Notes under the pieces: model-generated
Database searches by the model: none
Seen by the model: only the letters and a program-made list of their open reading frames with translations
Told to the model about the DNA's origin: nothing
Made by a program: the position numbers and the translations under genes
In this document: positions 13,430 to 26,079 of the stretch, one piece after another
How the letters are laid out: the number at the start of each line of letters is the position of its first letter
Position numbering within the stretch: position 1 is the stretch's first letter
Assembly (NCBI GenBank): GCA_020310875.1
Contig: CM035437.1
Coordinates: 44,810,171-44,874,170 of the forward strand
Reading direction: 5' to 3'
DNA: 64,000 nucleotides
Source of the DNA: Ceratopteris richardii
Lineage: Eukaryota; Streptophyta; Polypodiopsida; Polypodiales; Pteridaceae

Positions 13430-14342
13430 AGGCAAGAATCATCAATGTCGAAGATAAACATTTTGTTGAGATTCTTACTGTAGATTGATCTCAACCAATC
13501 ATTACAATATGGACAAGCTTTATAACCCTTAGTAGATATTCTTGCATCATGAAAACTATAAAAATATAATTAGATTAACTCACATTTATTTGTATGCATA
13601 TTGAATAAAAAAATTACATCAATACTTGAACAAACACCATATCTTGGAAAATTGTGAATAGTCCAAGCCACAATACCACGAATCATAATATATCTTTCAC
13701 TGATGCTTTTTGATACATCAATGACATTAATACCTCTCCATAACTCTTGGAGATCGTCAATGAGAGGAGCAAGATATATATTCATATCTTTAACTTGTCT
13801 TTTTCTTGGGATTAAAAGTGAAAGCATTAAATGCTCTTCCTTAATGCTAAGATATGGTGGAAGATTGTAGTTTATGACTACCACTGGCCATGTTGACCAT
13901 TTACTAGATTTCATGGAGAATGGATTAACCCAATCTAATGCAACTCCTAACTTTAGATTCTGTGGATTTTGTGCAAATTCGGGCCATGTAGAATCAATAT
14001 GCTGAAAAGCAACACTATCATGAGGAATTTTGATTAATCCATCAGTACTTTTATGATCATGTTCCCATGTCAAAAGCTTTGATCATTCGGGGCTTTGAAA
14101 CATATGTCTAATATGTGGAGCCAATGGAAAATGTCTCAATACCTTTTTTGGGATTTTACCTTCTTTGTCCTTATATCGAGGAGATTGACATTTTGGACAT
14201 GTCAAAGAGTCTGCATATTCACCAGGACATGCATGTATACATTGATAATCCATACCAAGTTTGTTGATTATCTTCTTCATTTCATCATGTGAGGTAGGAA
14301 GAATATTCTGACTTGGTAAAAACTTTTTAGATAATAACCTGT
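13430..14342 (-). pseudogene. CACTA (En/Spm) TNP2 transposase fragment
   Basis: The minus-strand frame (14342 to 13567, one TGA at 14080-14082) reads like plant TNP2: IHACPGEY near 14232, CPKCQSPRYK, PKKVLRHFPL, a WPEFAQNPQNLKLGVALDW segment near 13975, WPVVVINYNLPPYL, LMLSLLIPRKRQ, YLAPLIDDLQELW and a WTIHNFPRYG segment near 13660. A second piece with KGYKACPYC follows at about 13550-13430 after a probable intron. The 5' end sits behind ACTTACAG, a plausible 3' splice site. Neither the N- nor the C-terminal parts of TNP2 nor CACTA termini were seen, so this is a relic. Confidence 0.85.
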
Positions 14343-14382
14343 AAGTTCATGAAAAAAAGACATATTAATAAAAATAAATAAA

Positions 14383-14790
<408 letters not shown>

Positions 14791-14945
14791 GCAGCTGTGT
14801 ATATTTGATTTCTTTTTTTTTTTTTTTTATTGTGGTTTGGAGACTTTCATATCTAGACCACTGAATCGTTTGGTTGTCTCTCATTTTTTATTCAATCTAT
14901 GACCTGCCTTGCTAACTAAGGCTTACATATTTGTTTAGAAGATTA

Positions 14946-15240
14946 TGTATTAGTTAGCTATGGAGGTATTAGGTCGTTTGGAAAATAAGACAAGCAAATT
15001 TCTCTCGAAAATTTTGGAAGATGGATGAATAGTTTTAAAGAATGGGCGAACAGAAAGCATTCATTCAATGCAAGTTCTTGTTCTTACCTTAGCTAAGGTA
15101 AAAACAAAAACTTGCACTGATTGAATGCTTTCTTTCCACCCATCCTTTAAAATTATTCTTTCACTCTTCAAAATCTTTGAGATAAATTCAATTCTTCTAT
15201 TTTTCAAACGACTTAATATCTCCATAGCTAACTCATACTT
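14946..15240. repeat. Long palindrome, copy 1 (two arms of about 147 bp)
   Basis: The left arm (14946-15092) and right arm (15093-15240) are inverted complements with about 10-20% mismatch. The centre is ACCTTAGCTAAGGT with no spacer. Both outer ends carry GTTAGCTATGGAG or its complement. The second copy is at 16444-16735. It looks like a foldback or MITE-type element; a transcript would form a long hairpin. Confidence 0.88.
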
Positions 15241-15283
15241 AATTACTGTATGCAAAGTTCATAAAAGAGTTAGCAACACAAGT

Positions 15284-15452
15284 ATTAGGTCGACTAGAAC
15301 AGGAGAAGCAGATGTGTCAGGAAGATTCTAAAGGCTGGGCAAACAATTCCAATGTTAGACTCAAGAAATGACAATTCCAAGGTATTAGGTCAACTAGAAT
15401 AGGAGAAGCAGATGTGTCAGGAAGATTCTAAAGGCTGGGCGAACAATTCCAA
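15284..15452. repeat. Duplicated 90-100 bp block beside the TRIM
   Basis: ATTAGGTCGACTAGAACAGG to about 15378 is repeated at about 15381-15452 and once more at about 16778-16850. The first copy includes the first 23 bp or so of the TRIM LTR (TGTTAGACTCAAGAAATGACA), so it was duplicated after the TRIM inserted. Confidence 0.75.
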
Positions 15453-16144
15453 TGTTAGACTCAAGAAATGACAAGCAGGAGATGGTTGAACCACACCCTA
15501 AGAGGGATGATTAGGAAGTAATCCTGAACCATGGCTTTTGGGACAAGTGGTTAGCCCATCATACTCCTAGCTGGTAGGTCATGAGTTCAAATCCCACAAT
15601 TGTTATCAGAGCTTAGGAAGTAGGCTTGGGGAAGGAAGGTGCGTGCATTGATTTCAAAGGTGAGTATAACAAAGATTTGAGTGTATCTCCCAATCTGTAG
15701 GTCAGATTTAGACATATAAGATACCCTTGGAAAGCTCTCAGAACAAGCATGGGTGAGAACCAGGTTCAAGATACTAAGGTTGAGAACAACGGGCTCAACA
15801 GACCAAGGTTGCGAACAAGGTAAGTCCGTAGACAAGTGGCCAAGAAGCAAAAAGGCAAGGTTCTAGAGACCAAGGTTGAGAGCTACGGTTCCAGAGACCA
15901 AGGTTGAGAACAAGATGGTTCAAGAGACTGTGTAAGGTTGAGGACATCCATTCAAGGGGAGATCATTGAGGACAATGATCTCTAGAAGGGGAAGAGAGTG
16001 TTAGACTCAAGAAATGACAAGAAGGAGATGGTTGAACCACACCCTAAGAGGGAGGATTAGGAAGTAATCTTCAACCATGGCTTTTGGGGCAAGTGGTTAG
16101 CACATCATACTCCTAACTAGTAGGTCATGAGTTCAAATCCCACA
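15453..16144 (+). mobile_element. Complete TRIM retrotransposon, 692 bp, with tRNA-like LTRs
   Basis: Direct 146-bp LTRs (15453-15598 and 15999-16144) start TGTTAGACTC and end CCCACA. TCCAA flanks both sides (15448-15452 and 16145-16149), a 5-bp target duplication. TGTTATCAGAGC follows the first LTR (primer site, initiator-Met type) and AGAAGGGGAAGAGAG precedes the second (polypurine tract). The 400-bp interior has no coding frame, so movement must have used proteins from another element. The LTR 3' half resembles a tRNA: TGGGACAAGTGGTTAG like a D-arm/A box and GAGTTCAAATCCC like a T-arm/B box. Confidence 0.9.
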
Positions 16145-16235
16145 TCCAAAGGCTAGATGGACAAAATATCTTCATTCGATATACGTATGTATAATTTGAC
16201 CTTACTCTCACAACGTGTATATGTATGTTTATGTG

Positions 16236-16850
16236 TATATATATGTGTATGTATGTATGTGTATGTATGCATGTGTAGCTATGTATATTTGATTTCATTT
16301 CTAATTTTCTTTTTGTTTATTGTGGTTTGTAGGCTTTCATATAGATATCTAGACCACTGAATTGTTTGGTTGTCTCCCATTTTAAAGTCTATCTATTACC
16401 TCTCTTGCTAACTAAGGCTTACATATTTGTTTACAAATATAAAGTATCAGTTAGCTATGGAGGTATTATGTCATTTGGAAAATAGGAGGACCAAATTTAT
16501 CTTGAAGATTCTAAAAGATGCATGAATAGTTTTAAAGGATGGGCAGACAGAAAATGTCCATTCAATGCAAGTTCTTGTTCTTACCTTAGCTAAAGTAAGA
16601 ATAAAAACTTGCATTGAATGGACGCTTTCTTTCTGCCCATCCTTTAAAATTATTTTTCCATCCTTCAAAATCTTTGAGATAAATTTGATCCTTTCATTTT
16701 CCTAATGACCTAATACCTCCATAGCTAACTAATACTTAATATTTGTATGAAAAGTTCTTAAAAGAGTTAGCAGCACATGTATTAGGTCGACTAGAATAGG
16801 AGAAACAGATGTGTCAAGAAGATTCTAAAGGTTGGGTGGACAATTCTAAA
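16236..16850. repeat. Second copy of a segmental repeat, with palindrome copy 2 (16444-16735)
   Basis: It matches about 14770-15370 in order: GTAT-rich start, GACCACTGAATTGTTTGG, ACTAAGGCTTACATATTTG, then the palindrome (arms 16444-16589 and 16590-16735, centre TTACCTTAGCTAAAGTAA) and the ATTAGGTCGACTAGAATAGG block. The two copies differ by many substitutions, so the duplication is old. Confidence 0.82.
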
Positions 16851-17125
16851 TGTTTGTGCATATGCATGTGTATGTGTGTGTATGTGTAAGTGTATGTGCA
16901 CATGTATGTGTGTGTATATATGTGTGTGTATGTGCATGTGTATATGTGTATATGTGTGAACGTGCATCTTCATCATGTATAAGTGTATATGTGCATATCA
17001 ATAAGTGTGAGTATGCTAACTAATGAAAATAGCACGATTCAAATGATATACAAAGATTGGAAATTTTACTTACAATATTTAGCCATATTTTTTGCTTGGT
17101 CAGCTTCTTAAATAACCTACAATAA

Positions 17126-17153
<28 letters not shown>
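16851..17153. repeat. TG-rich and (GA)n simple repeats
   Basis: Irregular TGTATGTG repeats at 16851-16960 and a (GA)n run at about 17125-17152. No gene between them. Confidence 0.85.
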
Positions 17154-17158
<5 letters not shown>

Positions 17159-17974
17159 AGGTTTGCTTGTTTGAAGTTTGGCTTGGAAAAAATTGAAGTT
17201 TTTGCAATAGAGTTCTTTTGTAATTGAAAGTAAAAAGATTCCATTGTTCCTCTCTTTGTTCTTGCCTTGTGTGCATGTGTGTATGTGTGTGCATGCTTGT
17301 GTGCTTCTCATTCACTCACATGTATTCCACTTGCTCGAGGTCATCATACCATCATCACATCTCCAGGGATTGACAATTATGAGGTGGATCTCCTCACATT
17401 GATACTTATCATTGTGTTAGAGTGACATGTGCCTTGTCATGATGGGTTGGGCCTATTGCGATGGGGTGAAAAACTCAAGACTATGTTGAAGCATCTAGTG
17501 CTCTAGGAAGGTGTTGAGGAGGTCTCTGCTATGGTGAAGATGCAATGTAAAAATTTTCACCTTTCTTGCATGTCATGATAGGCCGAGGTGACGAGCATTG
17601 AATTAAAAAAAACATAGAATCTTACCTACACATGATGTTGAGCTCAAAAATGGAGGTAGAATCTACACAGTAGCTCAAATGCATGTAGAAATGACTTGCA
17701 ATCACTCTCTTTCTCTCTTTTCAGAGTAGAAAATGAGGGAAATGAAGGAAAGGAGAGTAGATATGAGAAAAAACTTCAGAAATTTTGAAGAAGATGATGA
17801 AGTGTGGCTATGGAGGATGGAGGTAGGGAGAGTGAAGATAAGGTAAAAGAACATAAAATTAGTGAAAAAGCATGCAAAAATCTAACTACCTACCTTCTTG
17901 CATCGATCTTCTAATAGTCTTAGGATCACACGTTTGTCCTTGAGCACAATCCCTTACAACGGTGCCAATTTCGA
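17154..17974. repeat. Decayed LTR-like sequence and spacer
   Basis: 17154-17425 resembles the right part of the LTR-like arm at 24900-25065 (TGTGCTTCTCAT, ACATCTCC, TTGACAATTA) and the segment at 27410-27560. From 17426 on I see no gene or repeat. Confidence 0.5.
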
Positions 17975-18561
17975 TGTTGTTCTAGATAGGGATGAGTATT
18001 GTGTCACTAAACTTTACCTCCTTAATCCTCAATCCGTGGAGATGTAAGGATGATATGATGATCGTGAACAACTGATGTGCACAAAGGTGAAGGTGAGAAG
18101 CACACGAGTGCACACACACATATGGGAGAGATAATAAGAGAGATAATGGAAGGAGAAGTACTTGTATTCACCCGAGCTCTTCCAATGCTCAACATACAAA
18201 ATAAATCAAGCCAACCCACCCAAAAATGAGATCTTCAGCTCTACTGATAGTTTTTAGAAGATTTGACCGATTTCACATCTAATGGGTGGCCTAGTTCAAA
18301 ATTATGTCCTAAACTACCTTTGAGGCATCAATCAATCTCCAAAAAATTCTACCTTATCTACTCAAGCTAGAAGACTCCTCGAGTTGCACAAAATGGATCA
18401 CTAAGTTGCAAAATTGGGATTTTTATGATACAAAGTGTAGTGGTTAAAATCAGTGTTGATCATTACGGTGATATTGATATTTGTTGAACAACACCAACGA
18501 AGAGTTTTTTTATGGGGGCCCCTTCGATCTTGCTCTTGCTCTTCTCACATACTCCCTCTTT
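17975..18561 (-). repeat. LTR-like arm, left copy (inverted relative to 24483-25070)
   Basis: Reverse complement of 24483-25070 over about 590 bp, with moderate divergence. It includes GCAAGATCGAAGGGGCCCCC (polypurine-like) followed by AAATATCAATATCACCG and CATAAAAATCCCA. Together with the gypsy RT piece just to the right it reads as the 3' end of a Ty3/gypsy element on the minus strand. Confidence 0.75.
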
Positions 18562-18589
18562 GCTCATGTTGAAATTCTCCACCTCTAAT

Positions 18590-19150
18590 ATTGCTAACAC
18601 CTTCTCGTTCAGTGGTTTTGTAATTACATTCTCCAGCATTCAACTACCTACTCGCATAGGCTATGGGAAGGTTGATATTTCCTTCCCTTGTTGGATGTGA
18701 TAGCACACGTCCAATAGCAGAATTGGAGGCATCCACATGAACATGGAATGGCCTATTCCAATTTGGCATTATCAAGATAAGGGTTGATCACAAACATCAT
18801 TTTATCTCTATGAAAGATTTCTCACACTCTTCATTCCATTCGAAGTCTGTGAAAAGTTTGTACAAAGGCTTTGCAATGATTACATACATAGGGATAAAGT
18901 GTCAGTAGTATCTACAATGGACCATAAAATCTTGTACTTATTTGACCGTCCTAGGTCTCGATAGCTCTACTTTAGCTCTCATCTTGTATTCCTCAATTGA
19001 TATCCCATTCTTTGACACAATGTGACCTAAGATCTTTCGTTTTCTAACAATGAAAACACATTTCTCTGGGCTCAATCATACTTGATATTTTTTGCATTTT
19101 TCAAAGATCTGTCTTAGGGCCTTTGTTGATTTAGGTCAACCACTATTGCT
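18590..19150 (-). pseudogene. Ty3/gypsy reverse transcriptase/RNase H remnant
   Basis: Minus-strand translation across frames gives gypsy-type segments: a KCVF-like lead, ILGHIVSKNGI-like text, VELSRPRTVK, FEWNEECEKSF and a following stretch that would be the start of RNase H. Stops and indels break it throughout. It is followed after a short interval by the polypurine-like tract and LTR-like arm at 18535-17975, so integrase is missing or was deleted. Confidence 0.7.
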
Positions 19151-22100
19151 ATAAGGTATTCATACTAGCAAAAAATGGATTTGAAGCTTAAACCGATTGA
19201 AGTTTACCTCATAGGATTAGGAGACATGGAAACCCCTTGCATGGGCGATGTAGAAGTTTCAATCCTCATATGAGATGTCCCCTTGATAGTAAAGCTATTA
19301 GTTTGTCATGATGAAGATGTTACAAAAACTTTGATATTTGGATATATGATCATGGAATTGACTTGAACCTTCAAAGACATCTTATCCACTTCTAGGTGAT
19401 AAAACATTGCATTAAGGTATGATTAGAAACCCTTGTGACCAGTGCCCATGAGCTCACTATGGGGACTTTGAGTCCTCACATTGGAGAAAATGGCACCGTA
19501 GGGTCAACCCTCGAGTCTTCTAGTTCTCCAACCAAAGGAAATGGCACCGTAAAATCAATATTCACCCAAAAGTGAACTAGTATTGGCATCTCAAGATCAA
19601 CATTAGTCCAACACAATACTAGTAACAACACCCGAGATCAACATCTAGATAGTTGGAGAACCTCCAGTTCTCTGGTCATGATTCCACACTTTTGACATGC
19701 ACCCCTAGATTTGTTGTACAAATTGCCTCATTTCTTGATATCCAAGTCATGCAAGTTTTGGATCTCCCTTCTTTTCCAAAGTAGAGTTTCCATCGACCTC
19801 TCAGTCATAGAACTGAAGAATCAACCGTAATTTAAGCATGGAGTATGAAGATCAACCCATAGCAAGCCATTGAAGTAGTGTAGATACCCATCGATTCTTG
19901 GAATAAAGTAGATATGGGTGCAAAAGAACAAGCAACCGACTACTCAGACACAACCTCAGTCTTGATCAAAGAAGCAGAGGATGAACCCAAAGTATCAACT
20001 AAGAGAGCAAGAACATAATCAACAATAAAAAGTTCAGCAAATTTGGGTACCAAAGCGGTTGATGATGGCTAGCCCCAACAACTCGAACATATGGGTCCCT
20101 AAGACGTACTTGGATGCCCAAATTCTCCTTCATGTACTCTCACCTCATGGGAAGTCTCAGTCTCTCACCCAACATGCACCTAAGAAAATAACATTTGTAT
20201 CTAAACAACCTTCTAAAAAAGCTCTTCAAACCTCATGGAAATGGGTGCCTAAATAGCCCCAAGACCAGTCATGCTCACAAATTCCTACAAACATGTATCA
20301 TTCAATAAAATCCTTTTGTAGTCCCTTAAGGGAACCTTTCATTACCAAACAATCTTGTAACAACCATTAACTCAAATATCTTGTAAAAAGTGATGAAACC
20401 CACTATACATGTTGAGATCATGCACTACTCCAAGTACGCATATAGGAAGTCTAGTGACAATCATTAGGCACAAAGACATCACCATGCATCACTCCACACC
20501 ACAAGGCTACATGGGATGCATGTAGGTATTGAAAAGGGATTGCGGTCTTGCCATACTAAGACCAACATTTGTTTCCATACTAATGTGTTTTTCTTTTGTA
20601 GAAAATCCTTGTAATAAACACAAAGATTCATGATTCAAGTCAAAGATTTCTTCATTGCAGGCCCCAATCAACATCTTGTGGACTACCATAATCTATTGAC
20701 CGAAGAATATCCATCACGATGTGGTCTTACATTTCTGATATCACCCTAGAATTGTCCATGCCAATATGCATTTGCATGCAAAATTTCATATTCTTGAGGC
20801 AAGACATGTTCACCCAACCACACAAAAAAATATGGTTCAATTTGTATTTGGCTCAGAACGTATCAATGAAATTGGACTTTCACATTGGATCATTGATCAG
20901 TTGTACATAGCCAATCACAAGTGGATCTACAATGACGTCCTCAATGGGTGTTGTGTGATCACAAGAATAGCATACATGCTTAAAACCAATAGAAACATCA
21001 TCATCACTACAATCATCCCCTCAACCATTTCCACAATGACCACATCCCATGATTCCACCCATCTCTATCTGTCTTTCATAACCATCAAATTCCAAAGGTC
21101 TTAGAAATTTTGGAATAGAACAACCTATAGGAACTATGGCAACAAAAACCTCTACCACAAAACTGATGGAAACAGAACAAGTGACCACATTCCCTATGGA
21201 GAGAGCTACTTGAGAAGGGTTTTCTTTTCCCTGTATTAGATGTGGGCACAAAAGATTTCACAACAACATTTGATTTTAAAATACCCAATTTGATCAACAC
21301 CAAGTTTCAATTTTCAGATACTTAGTTTGTCTCATAGGATTTTGAGCTCTAGCTACCCTAGCTCACAAATAAACAGAGAGGATAGCTACACCCACATGGA
21401 TCATGAAGATGAAGATTGAATAGTAATAGACGATAATGATTACGAGCAAAGGGGTCAAGGGAACTAAGAAGAACACCACGACACACGGGATGAACAAGAA
21501 GAAGGCTAACACACATAAGAAGATTAGGTTATTGATCAAGTGGCCTATACAATAACTTTATAGAGACTCTATGCCACCATGCAAGCTATTCATACCCATC
21601 GCAAGCTCATAGAGGAACAAAGTTAAGAACTTTTGTAGCAAAACTTGGATAATAGTGGTTTTGATGCCCCATTCATCAAGACCATTGATATGCTTACAAA
21701 TGCATTGGTGCAGTAGAGGCTCTCAACTATCTATCATAGAGACCACTCCAATGATTCGACCCTCATCACATATGCCTCCTATCTCGAGCAAGACAATCCA
21801 TTCAGGTGTTGGTAACACCCAATATTTCTCACCCATCAACCCTTCAAGGCCACACATTCCCACCAATCCCACCCATTGATACCACCTCCTTAATCAAACC
21901 ACCCATACCTCCTGATATCCTCCCTCTTCGAAGATTTCCAAACCATTTTTGAGACACCCTTGCACCCCACCCCATTTGCATGTCCCAATTATGTTCCCAC
22001 TTCATTCCCCTACTCGCACATCAATCCTTTTCAATGAAATTGTTCTTGTAAAATCACCTCGAGAAACCACAACCTCCACTCCCATCACTAGTACCTATTC

Positions 22101-24482
22101 AATACCACCACCCATTGCACCATTTCCACCCCTTATCCACCCTACATTCGCACCTTTCCCCCCACCCATCTACACACCCACTAACCTATCCTTTAAATCC
22201 ATTAATCCCACTTCAACTCTATCCATTCCGTCTTTCCTCCAATCCTTTATCAACCCTCATATGCGACCATACTTATCTCAAATAACATACCATGCTGTAT
22301 TCCATCAGCTCAACCCTCATTATTGGCTAGTTCTATTTCCAGACCTGCACTCACAACACCAATATCACTTTCCATTGTTGAGGCCATGCATGCCACCATG
22401 TTCGATGCAATGGACATCTCACCACCCATGACACCAAGATCCATACTTCATGCACAACTCATTACCCCCCCTCCACCAACCTCATAACCACTCACAAGCA
22501 TGTTCACCTTTTCATCCATTATTCCCATCCCCACTCCCTTCCCCTCTACATTAAATACAAATACTCATACATTTATGCATGCCAATCCAATATATTCATC
22601 TTCTACCATTGATAAGGCATTGCAACAAATGTTCATGTGCATGAATCAAGTCCATGAGGAATTCACTACAATGAGCCAATGATACCAGGAGTTGCAGGCA
22701 AGCACTACCCAACTACAAGCATAGCTCAATTCCTTGAGCATAAAAAATGCTTCCCTCAATACAAGGATACCCGCAATGCAATGGAACTCCAACTCAAACA
22801 GTAGATCAAGGAGGCTATCACAAAATCAGAAGAACAACTTCGAGTAGAAATAGAGCACAACACATGACTATCATGCAACATGTGACTACTACATAGACAT
22901 CTTGTAGCCATCCATGAAGAGCATCAGTGACTATAAGAGCAAAAAAAGACAAATTTGAGGTAGCAATGGAAACTTCAAGCATGCCTATCGCTGCTAATAG
23001 ATTTCAAGTAGTACCACCAGAGAATATCATGATCATCTTAGAAGAGTATGTAGTATTTTTAGAAGCTCATGAAAAATTGAGTGAAGATTATGAGACTCTA
23101 AAATGCACTCGATTGTGCAACCCACAATGCAAGAAAACGAACCCATTTAGCAAATAGAGACACCGTAGGAAGTATTTGAAGAGCTACAAAATTTGCAAGA
23201 TCGTCCCAAACCTATAGGCTCAACTTGCATAACAATCTATTCTTCAAAGGCCCACCTCTCCACTAGATGTCCCTGAGCTTGATGAAACTGTAACCATCCT
23301 TATTGAACCCACGTTTGAAGAAGAATATGAACCACAGACAGTCATCTGTGGTCATGTCACTAAAGAGGGCAAAGATAGATTCAAAATTCAAAGGCTGATT
23401 TGGATGAAGCCAGTTCATGCAATGGGGAAAATACACTCTGCAAGAATTGAAGCTCAGTTAGAGGTGATGGCCATGATCAAAGAAACCATATTGAAGTCCC
23501 CCTATTTCAATGAGCTCATGCCACAATGATATATCTCCGCTAATGAAATTCAATACAAACCCTACTTCATGTATTTGGCTGAGTATAATGCAGAAATACA
23601 ATAGATCACTGGCAAGATAATCACGTATGCAATTTAGTTCAAAGTAGAAGATACACCTCAAACTGCTCACAAAGGAACAATTTACCAACCAAACCGGAGG
23701 AGAGACCTACTACAAAAATACCAAAAAATGATGCAGACATGGACCAAGGCTCCCTTGCATATTTATTGAATCCTTGCTATGGTCTAGTACCACAACATTG
23801 GTCATGGACCTCTTTTGCAATAAGGGTGTAAACCGATCCAAAGTGTGAGGACTCGGTCAATTATCCATACTTAGCATCACCACATGGGCCCTCTACAATC
23901 GCATACATGATAGAAACCATCAGGCACTCGCTACCATGCTTGCATCCAATGACAAATATAGCCACCAAAATAAATCAAAATCTTTGATATTATGCAAATT
24001 AAATTCAAGGTATTTCAAAAGATCAAGGTACCCCATGTATCGATGCCAAGATTCGAGCATAGAAATTTGGACCCAATATATGACATGAGTACCACAACAT
24101 CCCTAAAGACCTATTATGCTTGGCATTGCTGAATCAAATATCTCCCAACATGCTATAATCATGCCTTCAAGGAAATTTTTACAATGGGGATTTGGGAGTA
24201 TCATTCTCAAGTGTTCATCACTAGTCCAACACACTTACTCTAGTTATTTTCCTGCAAACAGCTCATGTACTCCACTCATTATTGATACCTGCCACAAGAT
24301 GCTCCACATCCCATTGAATGGAACAAAATAGATCTTCCAAGAGGCACCCATTTCAATGAGCACATTCACACTCAGGACCTACTTCAGAATTATATCGATC
24401 AATCCCTACAACAAGAGTATGTTGGGGATGATAGATGCAAGAGGCAAGGGGTTCTAATAGTACTAGAGGTAGAGGAACTTGA
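19151..24482. other. Heavily decayed, gypsy-associated DNA without a recognisable gene
   Basis: Only short frames are present. 21.5-22.7 kb is C/T-rich and translates to Pro/Ser/Thr-rich low-complexity text on the plus strand. Near 22930-23155 one frame has a possible coiled coil (LEEYVVFLEAHEKLSEDY). 24300-24540 on the plus strand ends in KEGVCEKSKNKIEGG, matching the minus-strand text at 18570-18510, so it lies just upstream of the right LTR-like arm. Probably internal sequence of one or two gypsy elements. Confidence 0.4.
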
Positions 24483-25070
24483 CACAGCCAAAGAGGGAGT
24501 ATGTGAGAAGAGCAAGAACAAGATCGAAGGGGGGGCCCATAACAAATTCTCTTCATTGACGTTCTTCAACAAATATCAGTATCATCATAATGATCAACAA
24601 TGATTTTAATGAATACACTTTGTCTCATAAAAATCCCAAATTTGCAACTTAGTGCTCCATTTTGTGCAAGACAAGGAGTCCTCAATCTTGAGGAGCTTAT
24701 TTAATGTACATATCAAATTTCATATTTTTTGGAGATCGTTTATTGATTCAAGGGTAGTTTAGGATATAATTTTTAAGTAGGTCAGTCATTAGATGTGAAA
24801 CCGGTCAAATCTCCTCACAAAATATATAGAGAGTTAGCTTGTATGTGAATTAAGCATTGTAAGATCTTGGATGAATAGAAGTAATTCTCCTACCATTGTC
24901 TCTCTTATTATCTCTCCCATATGTGTGTGTGTGTGCATTAGTGTGCTTCTCATCTTCATATTCGCACACACCACTCATTCAAGATCGTCATATCATTCTT
25001 ACATCTCCATAAATTGACAATTAAGGAGGTGAATCTCCATGATAGGATACTCATCCTTGTCTAGAGCAAT
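24483..25070 (+). repeat. LTR-like arm, right copy
   Basis: Inverted partner of 17975-18561. GATCGAAGGGGGGGCCC (24523-24539) looks like a polypurine tract followed by an LTR containing a TG-rich run (24920-24935). The orientation is opposite to the left arm, so these are not the two LTRs of one simple element. Confidence 0.75.
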
Positions 25071-25527
25071 AGAAGGATTAAGCGGTCAAAAAAATTTGAC
25101 ATTATTTTCTTGCAAATAAGTTAAAATTTTTTATAGACCATCAAGCATGATTATACTTGTTGAATAAACCTTGAAATACAGGCAAGTTAGTAAGATGGTT
25201 TCTCTTACTAATAGATTATCATTTCAAAGTATTTTTTGGGAAAGGTAAGACCCACCTTAGGGAAGATCACGTTTCACAACTCACTTCTAGAGAATCCGTG
25301 TAAGTTGTATCACATGGATTGTTTGATGCATATTTGTTCAACCTTGATGTAGTTCCAAATTGGGCAAAGTAGTTAGTTCCTATTCTCACATTTGGATGTA
25401 AGAACCATGTGATAAGAACAAAAGATGAAGAAATAGTAAAGTCCTAGAAGTGTCACATACTTATAGGGAGTACTTATAGACAAAATGATATAGGAATCTT
25501 AGCATGTTGTGTGGAAGAGGAAGATAA

Positions 25528-25880
25528 TGAAAAATGATTGCAATTAGCACATGTAGGTGCATTAGGGCAACACCATTCAAAATATAAAACCCTACAGACA
25601 TTGAAGTGATAAGCATCTATTGTCGAACCATGGATGCTAATTTCTATAGGTTGTTGAAGTATTGTCCATCTTGTATTAGCAAATCATGAAAATGGTTGTA
25701 ATTAGCACATATAGGCGCATTGGGCAACACCATTCAAAATATAAAACCCTGCAGACATTGAAGTGATTAGGAAAATGTGCAACCATGGAAGTTGATGTTT
25801 ATAGGTTGTTGAAGTGCCATCTTGTATTAGCTGATGTCTATAGATTGTTAAAGGATTGTCCATCTTATATTAGCACACCT
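25528..25880 (+). repeat. Tandem duplication of about 158 bp in a gypsy zinc-binding region
   Basis: TTGCAATTAGCACATGTAGG at 25537 recurs as TTGTAATTAGCACATATAGG at 25696, with the following CACCATTCAAAATATAAAACC. Each copy encodes AHVGALGQHH-like and CPSCISKS-like text, reminiscent of the HHCC zinc finger of gypsy integrase. Confidence 0.65.
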
Positions 25881-26079
25881 CTAGTTGAACATGCAACTCT
25901 ATATCAAGTGTCTCTAATACATGATTGGATAAGTCCTCTAATTGTCTTTCTAAGAATGAGAACATTTCCCCAAGACATGAATTTACCATGAAAAAAATTC
26001 TAGAGCGCAAAGATTAGGACTATATTCTCATTGGTGATAATCTATATAAGCATGGAAGAGACGGATATCTGAGGTTATG

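Noticed and set aside
21949-22431. Pro-rich 160-codon frame as a gene
   Set aside because: C/T-rich low-complexity DNA in decayed gypsy surroundings, no domain and no start context; kept only as part of the spacer.
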